Of a stretch of DNA of 64,000 nt, positions 38,561 through 46,795 are shown piece after piece; within the stretch, counting starts at the first letter, position 1, and each line of letters opens with the position of its first letter. The position numbers and the translations under genes are program-made. The stretch comes from Salinibacterium sp. M195. Lineage in GTDB: Bacteria; Actinomycetota; Actinomycetes; Actinomycetales; Microbacteriaceae. The notes beneath the pieces are model-generated. The model was not told the DNA's origin, ran no database searches, and was given only the letters and a program-made list of their open reading frames with translations. The stretch spans positions 2,108,001 to 2,172,000 of the forward strand of contig NZ_CP040814.1 of NCBI RefSeq assembly GCF_019443965.1, in the 5' to 3' direction.

Positions 38561-40534
38561 GTGAATGCGAACATGACAGATCCGATGATCGGCCGTCTCC
38601 TCGACGGTCGGTATCAGATCCGTTCGCGAATCGCCCGCGGCGGAATGGCAACCGTCTACCTTGCAACGGACCTTCGATTAGAGCGCAAAGTCGCCATCAA
38701 GATCATGCACGGCCATCTCGCCGATGACAGCAAGTTCAAGGAACGCTTCGTACAAGAAGCTCGGTCATCCGCCCGTCTGGCCCATCCCAATGTCGTTAAC
38801 GTCTTCGATCAAGGCCAAGACAGCGATATGGCCTACCTCGTCATGGAGTACTTGCCAGGCATTACCCTGCGTGATCTTCTGGTTGAGCACCGGATCCTCA
38901 CGACCGAGCAAACGCTCGACATCATGGAAGCGGTGCTTGCTGGCCTCGCTGCCGCCCATAAAGCTGGCATAGTTCACCGAGACCTCAAGCCAGAAAACGT
39001 TCTCCTCGCTGACGATGGACGCATCAAAATCGGCGACTTCGGACTTGCTCGTGCTGCCAGCGCCAACACCGCAACCGGAGCGGCGCTCTTGGGTACGATC
39101 GCGTATCTCTCCCCCGAACTCGTCACCCGCGGCGTTGCCGACACCCGCAGCGACATCTACGCCGTCGGAATCATGATGTACGAAATGTTGGTCGGTGAGC
39201 AGCCGTTCAAGGGCGAGCAGCCAATGCAGATCGCCTACCAGCACGCCAACGATGCTGTTCCCAGCCCCAGTTCCACTAACCGCTTAGTACCGGCAGAGCT
39301 AGATGACCTCGTTCTGTGGGCAACCGCCCGCGAACCGGATGATCGTCCGCGAGATGCTCGAGTGTTGCTCGATCAGCTATACCAAACTCACAGTTCCTTG
39401 ATGACGGCGCTCCCTCCAACGGCATCCACTGCGGTTCAGCGCACGATGGTGTTGCCTAGCGCGCCGGCCCCAGAATCTCTCGGGTCTACCGCCGAGACTC
39501 AAGTTTTTGGTGCGGAACTGCAGCAAGTTGCGCCGCCGGCACCGACGCAAGTTTCCGAAAACACGACAACACTGTCGACGCGGGCTACCAAACGGAAATC
39601 ACGCGGCTGGTGGCTTCTCGCGCTCATCGTGCTGTTGGTCGGTGGAGCAGCCGGGACTGGCTGGTACTTCGGCTCTGGTCCCGGATCACAAGTCACTATC
39701 CCCGAGAGCATCCAGGGGGTCACGCCGGAAGCTGCGCGAGCCATTCTCGAAGATCTGGGGCTCACCGTTAGCGACGAGCTCGGCGAAACCTTCGACCCCG
39801 TCGTTGCCGTCGATCTGGTCGCCAACTCGACACCTAAAGTGGGAGCGACCGTACCGAACGGTGACGCTGTGCAGTTGTTGATCTCGAAGGGTCCTCAACC
39901 GCTCGCGGTTCCCGCCTTCGCCGGCATGACCGAACAAGAAGCCCGCGACGCTATCGCTGCAGCCCCATTCACCCTCGTCGAACCCGTAATTAGGCAGTTC
40001 GACGATGAGATCGCAGCCGGGCTCGTGGTCGATGCCTTGGGCGCAGACCAGACCTCGCTCCTCGGTGCGGAGACCTACGGTGAACGTCAAGATATTCAGC
40101 TGATCATTTCTGCTGGCGCCCTTCCCGCAGTTGAGTGCACCACGGCCGACGAAGCAGCCCAAATCCTGGCCGGGGTCTCACTCAACGCCGAACAGGGCGT
40201 TGAAATATTCAGCGACTGCGAAGAGGGCACTGTGGTCGCGATCGACCGTGAGCGCGATGGCGACGGAAATTCCCGGATATTCCGAGAAGGCGACACCGTT
40301 AGTCTGGTCATTTCCCGCGGGCCCGACCTAGTGCAGGTACCCGACCTTATCGGCGATCGACTCTCGGATGCGATCGCCGAGCTAGAAAGTCTGGACTTCG
40401 TCGTAAACGTGCAGACAGACTTGCCTCAGGATATCTGGGACTTAGTCGGTGCAAAGGTTCTTGACCAGGATCCGGGCGCTGGCGAGATGCTTAAGCGTGG
40501 CTCCGAAGTAATCGTCTACGGCCTTCAAGGCTGA
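38561..40534 (+). CDS. pknL: PASTA-domain Ser/Thr protein kinase (PknL/PknB-like)
   Basis: A 657-residue membrane kinase. The cytoplasmic kinase domain has the glycine-rich loop ARGGMATVY, K47, the catalytic HRDLKPEN with D141, and DFG at 159-161. A Pro/Thr-rich juxtamembrane region leads to one membrane helix (349-371). Four PASTA repeats follow (about 376-445, 446-520, 521-588, 589-657), which in this family sense muropeptides or lipid II. The third repeat is unusual, with two cysteines (VECTTADEA and FSDCEEG). M. tuberculosis PknL in the same neighbourhood lacks PASTA domains, so the symbol is by position; architecture resembles PknB. Confidence 0.92.
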   Translation: MNANMTDPMIGRLLDGRYQIRSRIARGGMATVYLATDLRLERKVAIKIMHGHLADDSKFKERFVQEARSSARLAHPNVVNVFDQGQDSDMAYLVMEYLPGITLRDLLVEHRILTTEQTLDIMEAVLAGLAAAHKAGIVHRDLKPENVLLADDGRIKIGDFGLARAASANTATGAALLGTIAYLSPELVTRGVADTRSDIYAVGIMMYEMLVGEQPFKGEQPMQIAYQHANDAVPSPSSTNRLVPAELDDLVLWATAREPDDRPRDARVLLDQLYQTHSSLMTALPPTASTAVQRTMVLPSAPAPESLGSTAETQVFGAELQQVAPPAPTQVSENTTTLSTRATKRKSRGWWLLALIVLLVGGAAGTGWYFGSGPGSQVTIPESIQGVTPEAARAILEDLGLTVSDELGETFDPVVAVDLVANSTPKVGATVPNGDAVQLLISKGPQPLAVPAFAGMTEQEARDAIAAAPFTLVEPVIRQFDDEIAAGLVVDALGADQTSLLGAETYGERQDIQLIISAGALPAVECTTADEAAQILAGVSLNAEQGVEIFSDCEEGTVVAIDRERDGDGNSRIFREGDTVSLVISRGPDLVQVPDLIGDRLSDAIAELESLDFVVNVQTDLPQDIWDLVGAKVLDQDPGAGEMLKRGSEVIVYGLQG

Positions 40535-40555
40535 CCGCAGGTTTCGCAACGCACA

Positions 40556-40598
40556 ATGCCCGCAGCCACGTGCCGAGAAGGCACATGTTTGCGGGCAT
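40556..40598. terminator. Hairpin between pknL and aroG
   Basis: ATGCCCGCA (40556-40564) pairs with TGCGGGCAT (40590-40598); an inner 5-bp stem GTGCC/GGCAC has a GAGAA loop. No T-tract. It lies between convergent genes, so it may stop transcription both ways. Confidence 0.6.
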
Positions 40599-40610
40599 CA
40601 GCACGGAAGC

Positions 40611-41981
40611 TTAGAAAGCGCGGAGCTCCTCGGCTACAAGGAACGCCAGTTCAAGCGACTGCATGTGGTTGAGACGAGGGTCACACAGAGACTCGTAACG
40701 AGTAGCGAGAGTGGCCTCATCGATCTGCTCTGACCCACCCAAGCACTCGGTGACGTCGTCGCCGGTGAGCTCAATGTGGATGCCGCCCGGGTATGTTCCC
40801 GCAGCGCTGTGAGCCTCGAAGAAGCCCTTGACCTCGTCAACAACATCATCGAAACGACGTGTCTTGTAGCCGGTCGGCGTAGTAAGCCCGTTGCCGTGCA
40901 TCGGGTCAGAGACCCATAGCGGCGTAGCATCCATTTCTTTGATGGCTTCCAGCAGCGGCGGAAGCGCATCGCGGATCTTGCCAGCACCCATGCGAGTGAT
41001 GAAAGTCAGGCGACCAGGCTCGCGATGGGGATCAAGCTTGTCGATGAGTTGTTTCATCGTCTCAGGTGTAGTCGACGGACCAAGCTTCACACCGAGGGGG
41101 TTCCGAACACGCGAGAAGTAGTCGATGTGAGCGCCGTCGAGGTCGCGAGTACGCTCCCCAATCCACAAGAAGTGAGCGCTCGTGTTGTACGGCGTGCCCG
41201 TGCGCGAATCGATACGCGTCATGGGGCGCTCGTAATCCATGAGCAAGCCTTCGTGGCTCGAGTAGAACTCGGTGCGCTTGAGCTCATCGAAGTCGGCACC
41301 GGCCGCCTCCATGAAGCGCACCGCCTTGTCGATTTCTTTAGCGAGGCTCTCGTACTGGCGGTTCGCCGGGTTAGCCGCGAATCCCTTGTTCCACGAATGA
41401 ACCTGGCGAAGATCGGCAAAGCCGCCCTGCGTGAACGCGCGAATAAGGTTCAGCGTGGATGCCGCTGTGTGGTAACCCTCAACCAAACGTGCTGGATCAG
41501 CGGTGCGCGACTCTGGAGTGAAATCGAAGCCGTTGACGATGTCGCCACGGTACGCCGGAAGTGTGACATCACCGCGGGTTTCGAAATCGCTCGAACGCGG
41601 CTTGGCAAACTGGCCGGCCATGCGGCCCATCTTCACGATGGGCTTAGAAGCGCCATACGTGAGAACGACAGCCATCTGCAGAATCGTCTTGACTCGATCG
41701 CTGATCTGCTGGGCTGTAGCGCCAGCAAAAGTCTCAGCACAGTCGCCACCCTGCAACAAGAACGCCTCACCCTGAGCAGCTCGCGCCAGGCGATCACGCA
41801 AGCGGTCAACTTCACCAGCGAATACCAGCGGAGGCAGCGACGCGATCTTGCTCGATGCTTCGCCAACGGCGTCAGCATCCGGCCACTGCGGCTGTTGCTT
41901 GATGGGGAGCGTGCGCCAATTGTCTAGACCGGCAATCACAGCTGGATCAGCGAGCACGACTGGTTCTGACGGGTCGACCAC
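40611..41981 (-). CDS. aroG: Class II 3-deoxy-7-phosphoheptulonate synthase (DAHP synthase)
   Basis: A 456-residue plant-type DAHP synthase, the first enzyme of the shikimate pathway, condensing phosphoenolpyruvate and erythrose 4-phosphate. Family motifs: LQGGDCAETF, KMGRMAGQFAKPRS, PAYRGDIVNG, FLWIGERTR, ITRMGAGKIRDALPP and WVSDPMHGNG. Length matches actinobacterial AroG. GTG start with AAAGGA upstream. Next to a PknL-type kinase, as in mycobacteria. Confidence 0.96.
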   Translation of the reverse strand: MVDPSEPVVLADPAVIAGLDNWRTLPIKQQPQWPDADAVGEASSKIASLPPLVFAGEVDRLRDRLARAAQGEAFLLQGGDCAETFAGATAQQISDRVKTILQMAVVLTYGASKPIVKMGRMAGQFAKPRSSDFETRGDVTLPAYRGDIVNGFDFTPESRTADPARLVEGYHTAASTLNLIRAFTQGGFADLRQVHSWNKGFAANPANRQYESLAKEIDKAVRFMEAAGADFDELKRTEFYSSHEGLLMDYERPMTRIDSRTGTPYNTSAHFLWIGERTRDLDGAHIDYFSRVRNPLGVKLGPSTTPETMKQLIDKLDPHREPGRLTFITRMGAGKIRDALPPLLEAIKEMDATPLWVSDPMHGNGLTTPTGYKTRRFDDVVDEVKGFFEAHSAAGTYPGGIHIELTGDDVTECLGGSEQIDEATLATRYESLCDPRLNHMQSLELAFLVAEELRAF

Positions 41982-42073
41982 GAGGAGATTCCTTTATACA
42001 TTCACTACGAAAAATGGGTGGGTTTGTGACCCTAGACAAGCTTACCGGCACGAAACAGCACTCACTGTCACTG

Positions 42074-42763
42074 CTAGCGACGGGGCGGAGTCGCGCGTTC
42101 TTTGACCGAGGTCGCGTAGACGTCGACGTACTCCTGGCCACTGATGCGGTTGAGCTCATACATGATTTCATCCGTGATTGAACGAAGGATGAAACGGTCG
42201 CCCTCCATACCCTCAAAACGGCTGAAGTCGAGCGGCTCACCGAAGACGATACCGATACGGCCCATGCGGGGGATTTTCGTGCCAATCGGCATGACCTTTT
42301 CGGTGTCAATCATCGCGACGGGAACGACAGGAACGTGCCCCTCAAGAATCATCCGAGCAACCCCGGTGCGGCCGCGGTACATCTTGCCATCGGGACTTCT
42401 CGTGCCCTCAGGGTAAATTCCAAGCACCTCACCGCGTGCGAGAACCGCAAGCCCGGTGTTGAGCGACGCCTCAGATGCCTTGCCACCTGATCGGTCGATG
42501 GGCAGCATTCCCGTGCCGTTGAAAAACGCGCGAGAAAAGAATCCCTTGAGCCCTCTGCCGGTGAAATAGTCACTCTTGGCAAGAAAGAAAATGCGACGAT
42601 CCATGACGAGCGGCAGAAAAACAGAGTCAATAAAAGACAGGTGATTGCTGGCGAGAATTACGCCGCCTTTGCGCGGAAGATTCTCTAACCCGGAAACCCA
42701 GGGCCTGAAGACCGTTTTCAGGATCGGGCCGGCGACCAGATTCTTCATAAACCAATAGAACAT
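42074..42763 (-). CDS. 1-acyl-sn-glycerol-3-phosphate acyltransferase-like protein (PlsC family)
   Basis: A 229-residue acyltransferase with the catalytic motif H41LSFID46 (HX4D), the glycerophosphate-binding FFNGTGMLPIDR region and IYPEGTRSPDG. Predicted to acylate lysophosphatidate or a related lipid at the membrane. The start is taken at the ATG at 42763 after GAGGC; the upstream in-frame ATG at 42826 has no family residues. Divergent from the acyl-CoA synthetase gene, which may supply its substrate. Confidence 0.88.
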   Translation of the reverse strand: MFYWFMKNLVAGPILKTVFRPWVSGLENLPRKGGVILASNHLSFIDSVFLPLVMDRRIFFLAKSDYFTGRGLKGFFSRAFFNGTGMLPIDRSGGKASEASLNTGLAVLARGEVLGIYPEGTRSPDGKMYRGRTGVARMILEGHVPVVPVAMIDTEKVMPIGTKIPRMGRIGIVFGEPLDFSRFEGMEGDRFILRSITDEIMYELNRISGQEYVDVYATSVKERATPPRR

Positions 42764-42925
42764 GGTGCCTCTTTCTCCTGATTGCGGAAGCCTCCACTCT
42801 ACCGCGCAGAAGAACGCACCCCACAAACGGGGCTAAATCGTCTGGCGCGCCAATGCGCGTATGGTTCACCGCGTGATCCCTCGCTAGAGTGGAGTAGACC
42901 ACCTACCGGTGCCAAAGGAGTTGCC

Positions 42926-44749
42926 GTGAAACAGTTTGATGTTCCAGCCCTAGTTGTGGCTGACCCGGAAGCCAATGCAACTGATCTCCTCATAGATCGA
43001 GTTGCAGCTACACCAAATAATGCGTTGTTCTCCCTCCCTACGGCCAATGGCGGCTGGAGTGATGTCACATCGTCTGAGTTCTTAGCTCAGGTGAAAGCTG
43101 TCTCCAAGGGACTTGTTGCTGCAGGCATCCAACCCGGCGACAAGATCGGGCTCATGTGCAAGACGCGCTACGAGTGGACACTGATCGACTTCGCGACGTG
43201 GTTCGCGGGCGCAGTGCTCGTTCCGATCTACGAAACCAGTTCTCCAACACAGATCCAGTGGAACCTTGAGGACTCTGGCGCTATCGCGATCATCACGGAA
43301 ACGCCAGATCACTTTGCGCGTTTCGATGAAATTCGCGCGGATGTTCCTGCCGTCAAGCAGGTCTGGCAGATTGATCTCGGCGATATAGACAAGCTCGCAA
43401 CTTCAGGCTCCGAGGTCACTGACGAAGAGATCGAACGTCGTCGAAACCTCGCGAAGGGTTCCGATCTCGCGACCCTCATCTACACGTCGGGAACCACTGG
43501 CAAGCCCAAGGGATGCGTCATCACGCACTCCAACTTCGTGGAACTGTGTCGCAACTCACAAAAAGCCATCCCTGAGGTCGTGAACCCGGATTCGAGCACG
43601 CTGTTGTTCATCACAACAGCTCACATCTTTGCTCGTTTCATTTCGATCCTCTGCATCCACGGCGGCGTCAAGGTTGGCCACCAGCCTGACACCAAGCTAC
43701 TGCTGCCCTCAATGGCGTCGTTCAAGCCGACGTTCCTCCTGGCAGTGCCGCGAGTGTTCGAAAAGGTCTACAACTCTTCTGAGCAGAAGGCTGAAGCCGG
43801 CGGCAAAGGCAAGATCTTCCGCAAGGCCGCCGCCGTCGCAATTGCGCACTCCAAAGCCATGGATGCCGGACACGTTCCGCTCGGGCTCAAGATTCAGTTT
43901 GCCGTTTTCGATCGACTAGTTTTGTCGAAGATCCGTGCCGCTCTTGGTGGCCGCGTCAAATATGCCGTATCCGGCTCAGCCCCACTTGGGCTCCGCCTTG
44001 GACATTTCTACCGCAGCTTGGGTCTGACAATTCTTGAAGGTTACGGCCTCACCGAAACGACGGCTCCGATCTCGGTCAACAAGCCGTCCAACTTCAAGAT
44101 CGGCAAGGTCGGCCCACCGCTTCCCGGCGTCTCCGTGCGTATTGCTGAAGATGGAGAAATTCAGGCCAAGGGTGTCTGTGTCTTTGACGGCTACTGGAAC
44201 AATCAAGCTGCCACCGACGAAGTATTCGACGGCGAATGGTTCAAGACCGGCGACATCGGCAAGTTCGATGAAGACGGCTACCTTGAGATCACCGGCCGCA
44301 AGAAAGAGATCATCGTCACTGCTGGCGGAAAGAATGTCGCACCAGCGGCCCTCGAGGATCCGATTCGCGCCAACCCGATCATCGGTCAGGTCATTGCCGT
44401 CGGGGAACAACGTCCATTCATTTCTGCGCTCATCACGCTTGACGAAGAGATGCTGCCCGTGTGGCTCAACAATAATGGGCTCGATGCGACCTGGAGCCTC
44501 GATCAGGCAGCCAAACATCCGGCAGTTCTCGCCGAGGTGCAGCGCGCAATTGACGTCGGGAACGCGACGGTTTCACGAGCCGAGTCGATTCGCAAGTTCC
44601 ACATCCTCGACGCCGACCTCACTGAAGCAAGCGGACACCTCACGCCGAAGCTCAGCATCAAACGCAATGTGATTTTGGCTGACTTCGCCGACGTCATCGA
44701 GGCGCTCTACTCGAACTCTCCAGCAACCGAAGGCATCTCGCTCAAGTAG
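42926..44749 (+). CDS. Long-chain fatty-acid--CoA ligase (FadD15-like, AMP-forming)
   Basis: A 607-residue ANL-superfamily enzyme that activates fatty acids to acyl-CoA through acyl-AMP. The ATP/AMP motif is LIYTSGTTGKPKG, the adenine motif is EGYGLTET, and the hinge region has WFKTGDIGKFDEDGYLEITGRKKEIIVTAGGKNVAP. Length and C-terminus match the long-chain synthetase subgroup (FadD15 type). GTG at 42926 with AAAGGAG five bases before it. Its stop faces a perfect 18-bp hairpin. Confidence 0.93.
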   Translation: MKQFDVPALVVADPEANATDLLIDRVAATPNNALFSLPTANGGWSDVTSSEFLAQVKAVSKGLVAAGIQPGDKIGLMCKTRYEWTLIDFATWFAGAVLVPIYETSSPTQIQWNLEDSGAIAIITETPDHFARFDEIRADVPAVKQVWQIDLGDIDKLATSGSEVTDEEIERRRNLAKGSDLATLIYTSGTTGKPKGCVITHSNFVELCRNSQKAIPEVVNPDSSTLLFITTAHIFARFISILCIHGGVKVGHQPDTKLLLPSMASFKPTFLLAVPRVFEKVYNSSEQKAEAGGKGKIFRKAAAVAIAHSKAMDAGHVPLGLKIQFAVFDRLVLSKIRAALGGRVKYAVSGSAPLGLRLGHFYRSLGLTILEGYGLTETTAPISVNKPSNFKIGKVGPPLPGVSVRIAEDGEIQAKGVCVFDGYWNNQAATDEVFDGEWFKTGDIGKFDEDGYLEITGRKKEIIVTAGGKNVAPAALEDPIRANPIIGQVIAVGEQRPFISALITLDEEMLPVWLNNNGLDATWSLDQAAKHPAVLAEVQRAIDVGNATVSRAESIRKFHILDADLTEASGHLTPKLSIKRNVILADFADVIEALYSNSPATEGISLK

Positions 44750-44772
44750 CCGACTGGGAGCCAACGCTCGAT

Positions 44773-44818
44773 ACGAAATAACCCCCGCTGGGTACGAACA
44801 CAGCGGGGGTTATTTCGT
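44773..44818. terminator. Bidirectional terminator, perfect 18-bp stem
   Basis: The arm at 44773-44790 pairs without mismatch with 44801-44818 around a 10-base loop. A GC-rich core flanked by A/T gives a U-rich tail inside the stem in both directions. It serves the convergent acyl-CoA ligase and def genes. Confidence 0.9.
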
Positions 44819-44871
44819 GAGCAAAGACAGGGAAAACAAGTGCCGAAGCAGGGTAACTACTCTGGCGGCAG

Positions 44872-45363
44872 TTAGTACCAGGGCGCCTGCCGGATGGCGC
44901 GCATCGCCTCGCGTTTAGCCTCAGGCTCAAGGCCTTCAATATAGAGATGACCGTCGAGATGATCGGTCTCATGCTGAAGCGCTTGTGCCATCAACCCTTC
45001 GCCGCTGAGCTCGACCGGATTCCCGTCAAGGTCTACCCCAGTGACGCGCGCGAAAGGATAGCGCCGCCTCATAAAGTAAAAGCCGGGGACTGAAAGACAC
45101 CCTTCATCCACAAGTTCTGGCTCCCCCGACACCTCGACGAGCACCGGATTAATGATGTACCCGACCTCGCCATCGATGTTGTAGCTAAAAGCGCGCAGCG
45201 CTACGCCGATCTGGTTGGCAGCCAAGCCGGCACGCCCAGGCAGCTGAACCGATTCGAGCAGATCCTCAATAAGCGAGGCCGCATGCCGGTCTCCAAGAAC
45301 AATCGGATCGCACGATGAACGAAGGACGGGATCGCCAAAGAGGCGAATCTCACGAACAGTCAT
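44872..45363 (-). CDS. def: Peptide deformylase
   Basis: A 163-residue Fe/Zn hydrolase removing the N-formyl group from new proteins. The three motifs are present: [11 protein letters not shown] (residues 43-53), EGCLS with ligand C89, and QHETDHLDG with H131, E132 and H135. The ATG at 45363 is four bases after the MinD-like gene; the longer frame overlaps that gene and is rejected. No fmt gene nearby. Confidence 0.95.
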   Translation of the reverse strand: MTVREIRLFGDPVLRSSCDPIVLGDRHAASLIEDLLESVQLPGRAGLAANQIGVALRAFSYNIDGEVGYIINPVLVEVSGEPELVDEGCLSVPGFYFMRRRYPFARVTGVDLDGNPVELSGEGLMAQALQHETDHLDGHLYIEGLEPEAKREAMRAIRQAPWY

Positions 45364-45367
45364 AGAT

Positions 45368-46690
45368 TCAGTCGGTCCGAACTTCAGGAAGCCCGTCCAT
45401 GACCACCGCAGCGAGCTCGAGGGCCGCGGTCTTGGTGAGCTTATTGAGGTCGCGATAGTGGACGACAGAGCCCGTTGCCAGACTGGGATCGTAAGGAACG
45501 CGAACGATCTCGCGCACACGTGATTTAAAATGCGCCTCGATCTCTTCGAGCTTGACAAGGTTGGTGCCTTGAGTTGCTGTGTTCAACGCGACGACAGCGT
45601 TCTTCACCAAGTCAGCGTGACCGTTCGACTCAAGCCAGGTCAGGGTTTCAGAGGCCAACCGCGCCTCATCGACGCTTCCGCCAGAAACGATCACTATCGA
45701 GTCGGCGCGCTGCAGCGTGGCACGCATAACCGAGTGAACGATTCCCGTTCCACAGTCGGTGATCGCTACCGAATAGAAGCGCTCAGCCATATCTGCGACG
45801 ACGTTGTAATCGTCTTCGTCGAAGGCCTCGGAAACATGGGGATCTGTATCGGAAGCGAGGACGTCGAGGCGAGTCTCATCGCGGGAGACCACAGTCTGAA
45901 ACTCGCTAAACGTATGAAGCGACTCGGAACGCATCACAACATCGCGCACAGTCGCTCGAGTCTGCTTGTCGATACGTTCCGCTAGCGTTCCGCGATCGGG
46001 GTTGGCATCGATCGCGATGATGCGGTCCTCGCGAGTATCCGCTAGAGCCATCCCCAGCAGCGCCGTGATCGTCGTCTTACCAACACCACCTTTGCGAGTG
46101 AGCACAGGAACAAAACGTGTGCCGCCGACAAACGTTTTGGTGATCCGCGCCTCGAGAGTCTTACGCTCACGAACGCGGTACGAGTCGCCAAGATTGACCA
46201 AGTGGAACGTCACTGCATAGACGAGCTCCTGAAGGAACCCTTCAGGAGCAGGCTGACGACTCTTCTTGCTCTGGTTGATGAGCCGTTCCGCTGTGAGCAT
46301 CGTTGCGCTCTCGGGAGCGGCGCGAACCTCGGTGCGTTGACGACCACGACGAGTCGTTGCGCGGTCGACGGGAGGAAGTTCTGGAATTACCGCAACCTCG
46401 GGCTCGACATCTATGGCCACAGCCGCGACCGCAGACGGAACATAGGCAATAGTCGTGGTTGCCATCGAGGCGGGGTCAACATGGTGAGCATCAACCGCGA
46501 CGTCGTTGATTGCCACGGCCGCCTCGTGCTCTGGCGTCACTCGCACCTGCGTCGGCAACGACAAAGTAAAAGTAAGGCTCTCTGTGCTCGGTGAGTCTTC
46601 TACCGTTGACTCTTTCGAGCTGTGATCGTTCGATGTGTTGAGGTCGTCATCGGACGACTGCACACCTGGTTCATCGCGCTTAGTAGCCAC
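45368..46690 (-). CDS. MinD/ParA-type ATPase with long N-terminal extension (EspI-like)
   Basis: A 440-residue protein. Residues 1-125 are low complexity and acidic, then basic (TTRRGRQRT); residues 135-185 contain a conserved helical part ending [10 protein letters not shown]. The deviant Walker A is [16 protein letters not shown], followed by [16 protein letters not shown] and a DCGTGI switch region. That combination is typical of the ATPase half of EspI-like proteins of type VII secretion loci, yet no ESX genes are near. Role unknown. GTG at 46690 with AAGGGG upstream; four bases separate it from def. Confidence 0.8.
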   Translation of the reverse strand: MATKRDEPGVQSSDDDLNTSNDHSSKESTVEDSPSTESLTFTLSLPTQVRVTPEHEAAVAINDVAVDAHHVDPASMATTTIAYVPSAVAAVAIDVEPEVAVIPELPPVDRATTRRGRQRTEVRAAPESATMLTAERLINQSKKSRQPAPEGFLQELVYAVTFHLVNLGDSYRVRERKTLEARITKTFVGGTRFVPVLTRKGGVGKTTITALLGMALADTREDRIIAIDANPDRGTLAERIDKQTRATVRDVVMRSESLHTFSEFQTVVSRDETRLDVLASDTDPHVSEAFDEDDYNVVADMAERFYSVAITDCGTGIVHSVMRATLQRADSIVIVSGGSVDEARLASETLTWLESNGHADLVKNAVVALNTATQGTNLVKLEEIEAHFKSRVREIVRVPYDPSLATGSVVHYRDLNKLTKTAALELAAVVMDGLPEVRTD

Positions 46691-46741
46691 TTTTCGATCC
46701 CCTTCAGAAAGCAAACACACAACTTTACCGCGTAAACGGAC

Positions 46742-46777
46742 AAAACGTGACCGTCGTGTGAACAACGATCACGTTTT
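46742..46777 (-). terminator. Terminator after pyruvate carboxylase
   Basis: AAAACGTGA (46742-46750) pairs with TCACGTTTT (46769-46777), with partial inner pairing. T residues close the stem on the minus strand, 19 bases after the pyc stop. Confidence 0.7.
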
Positions 46778-46795
46778 GCCTCATGAATTACGGTG

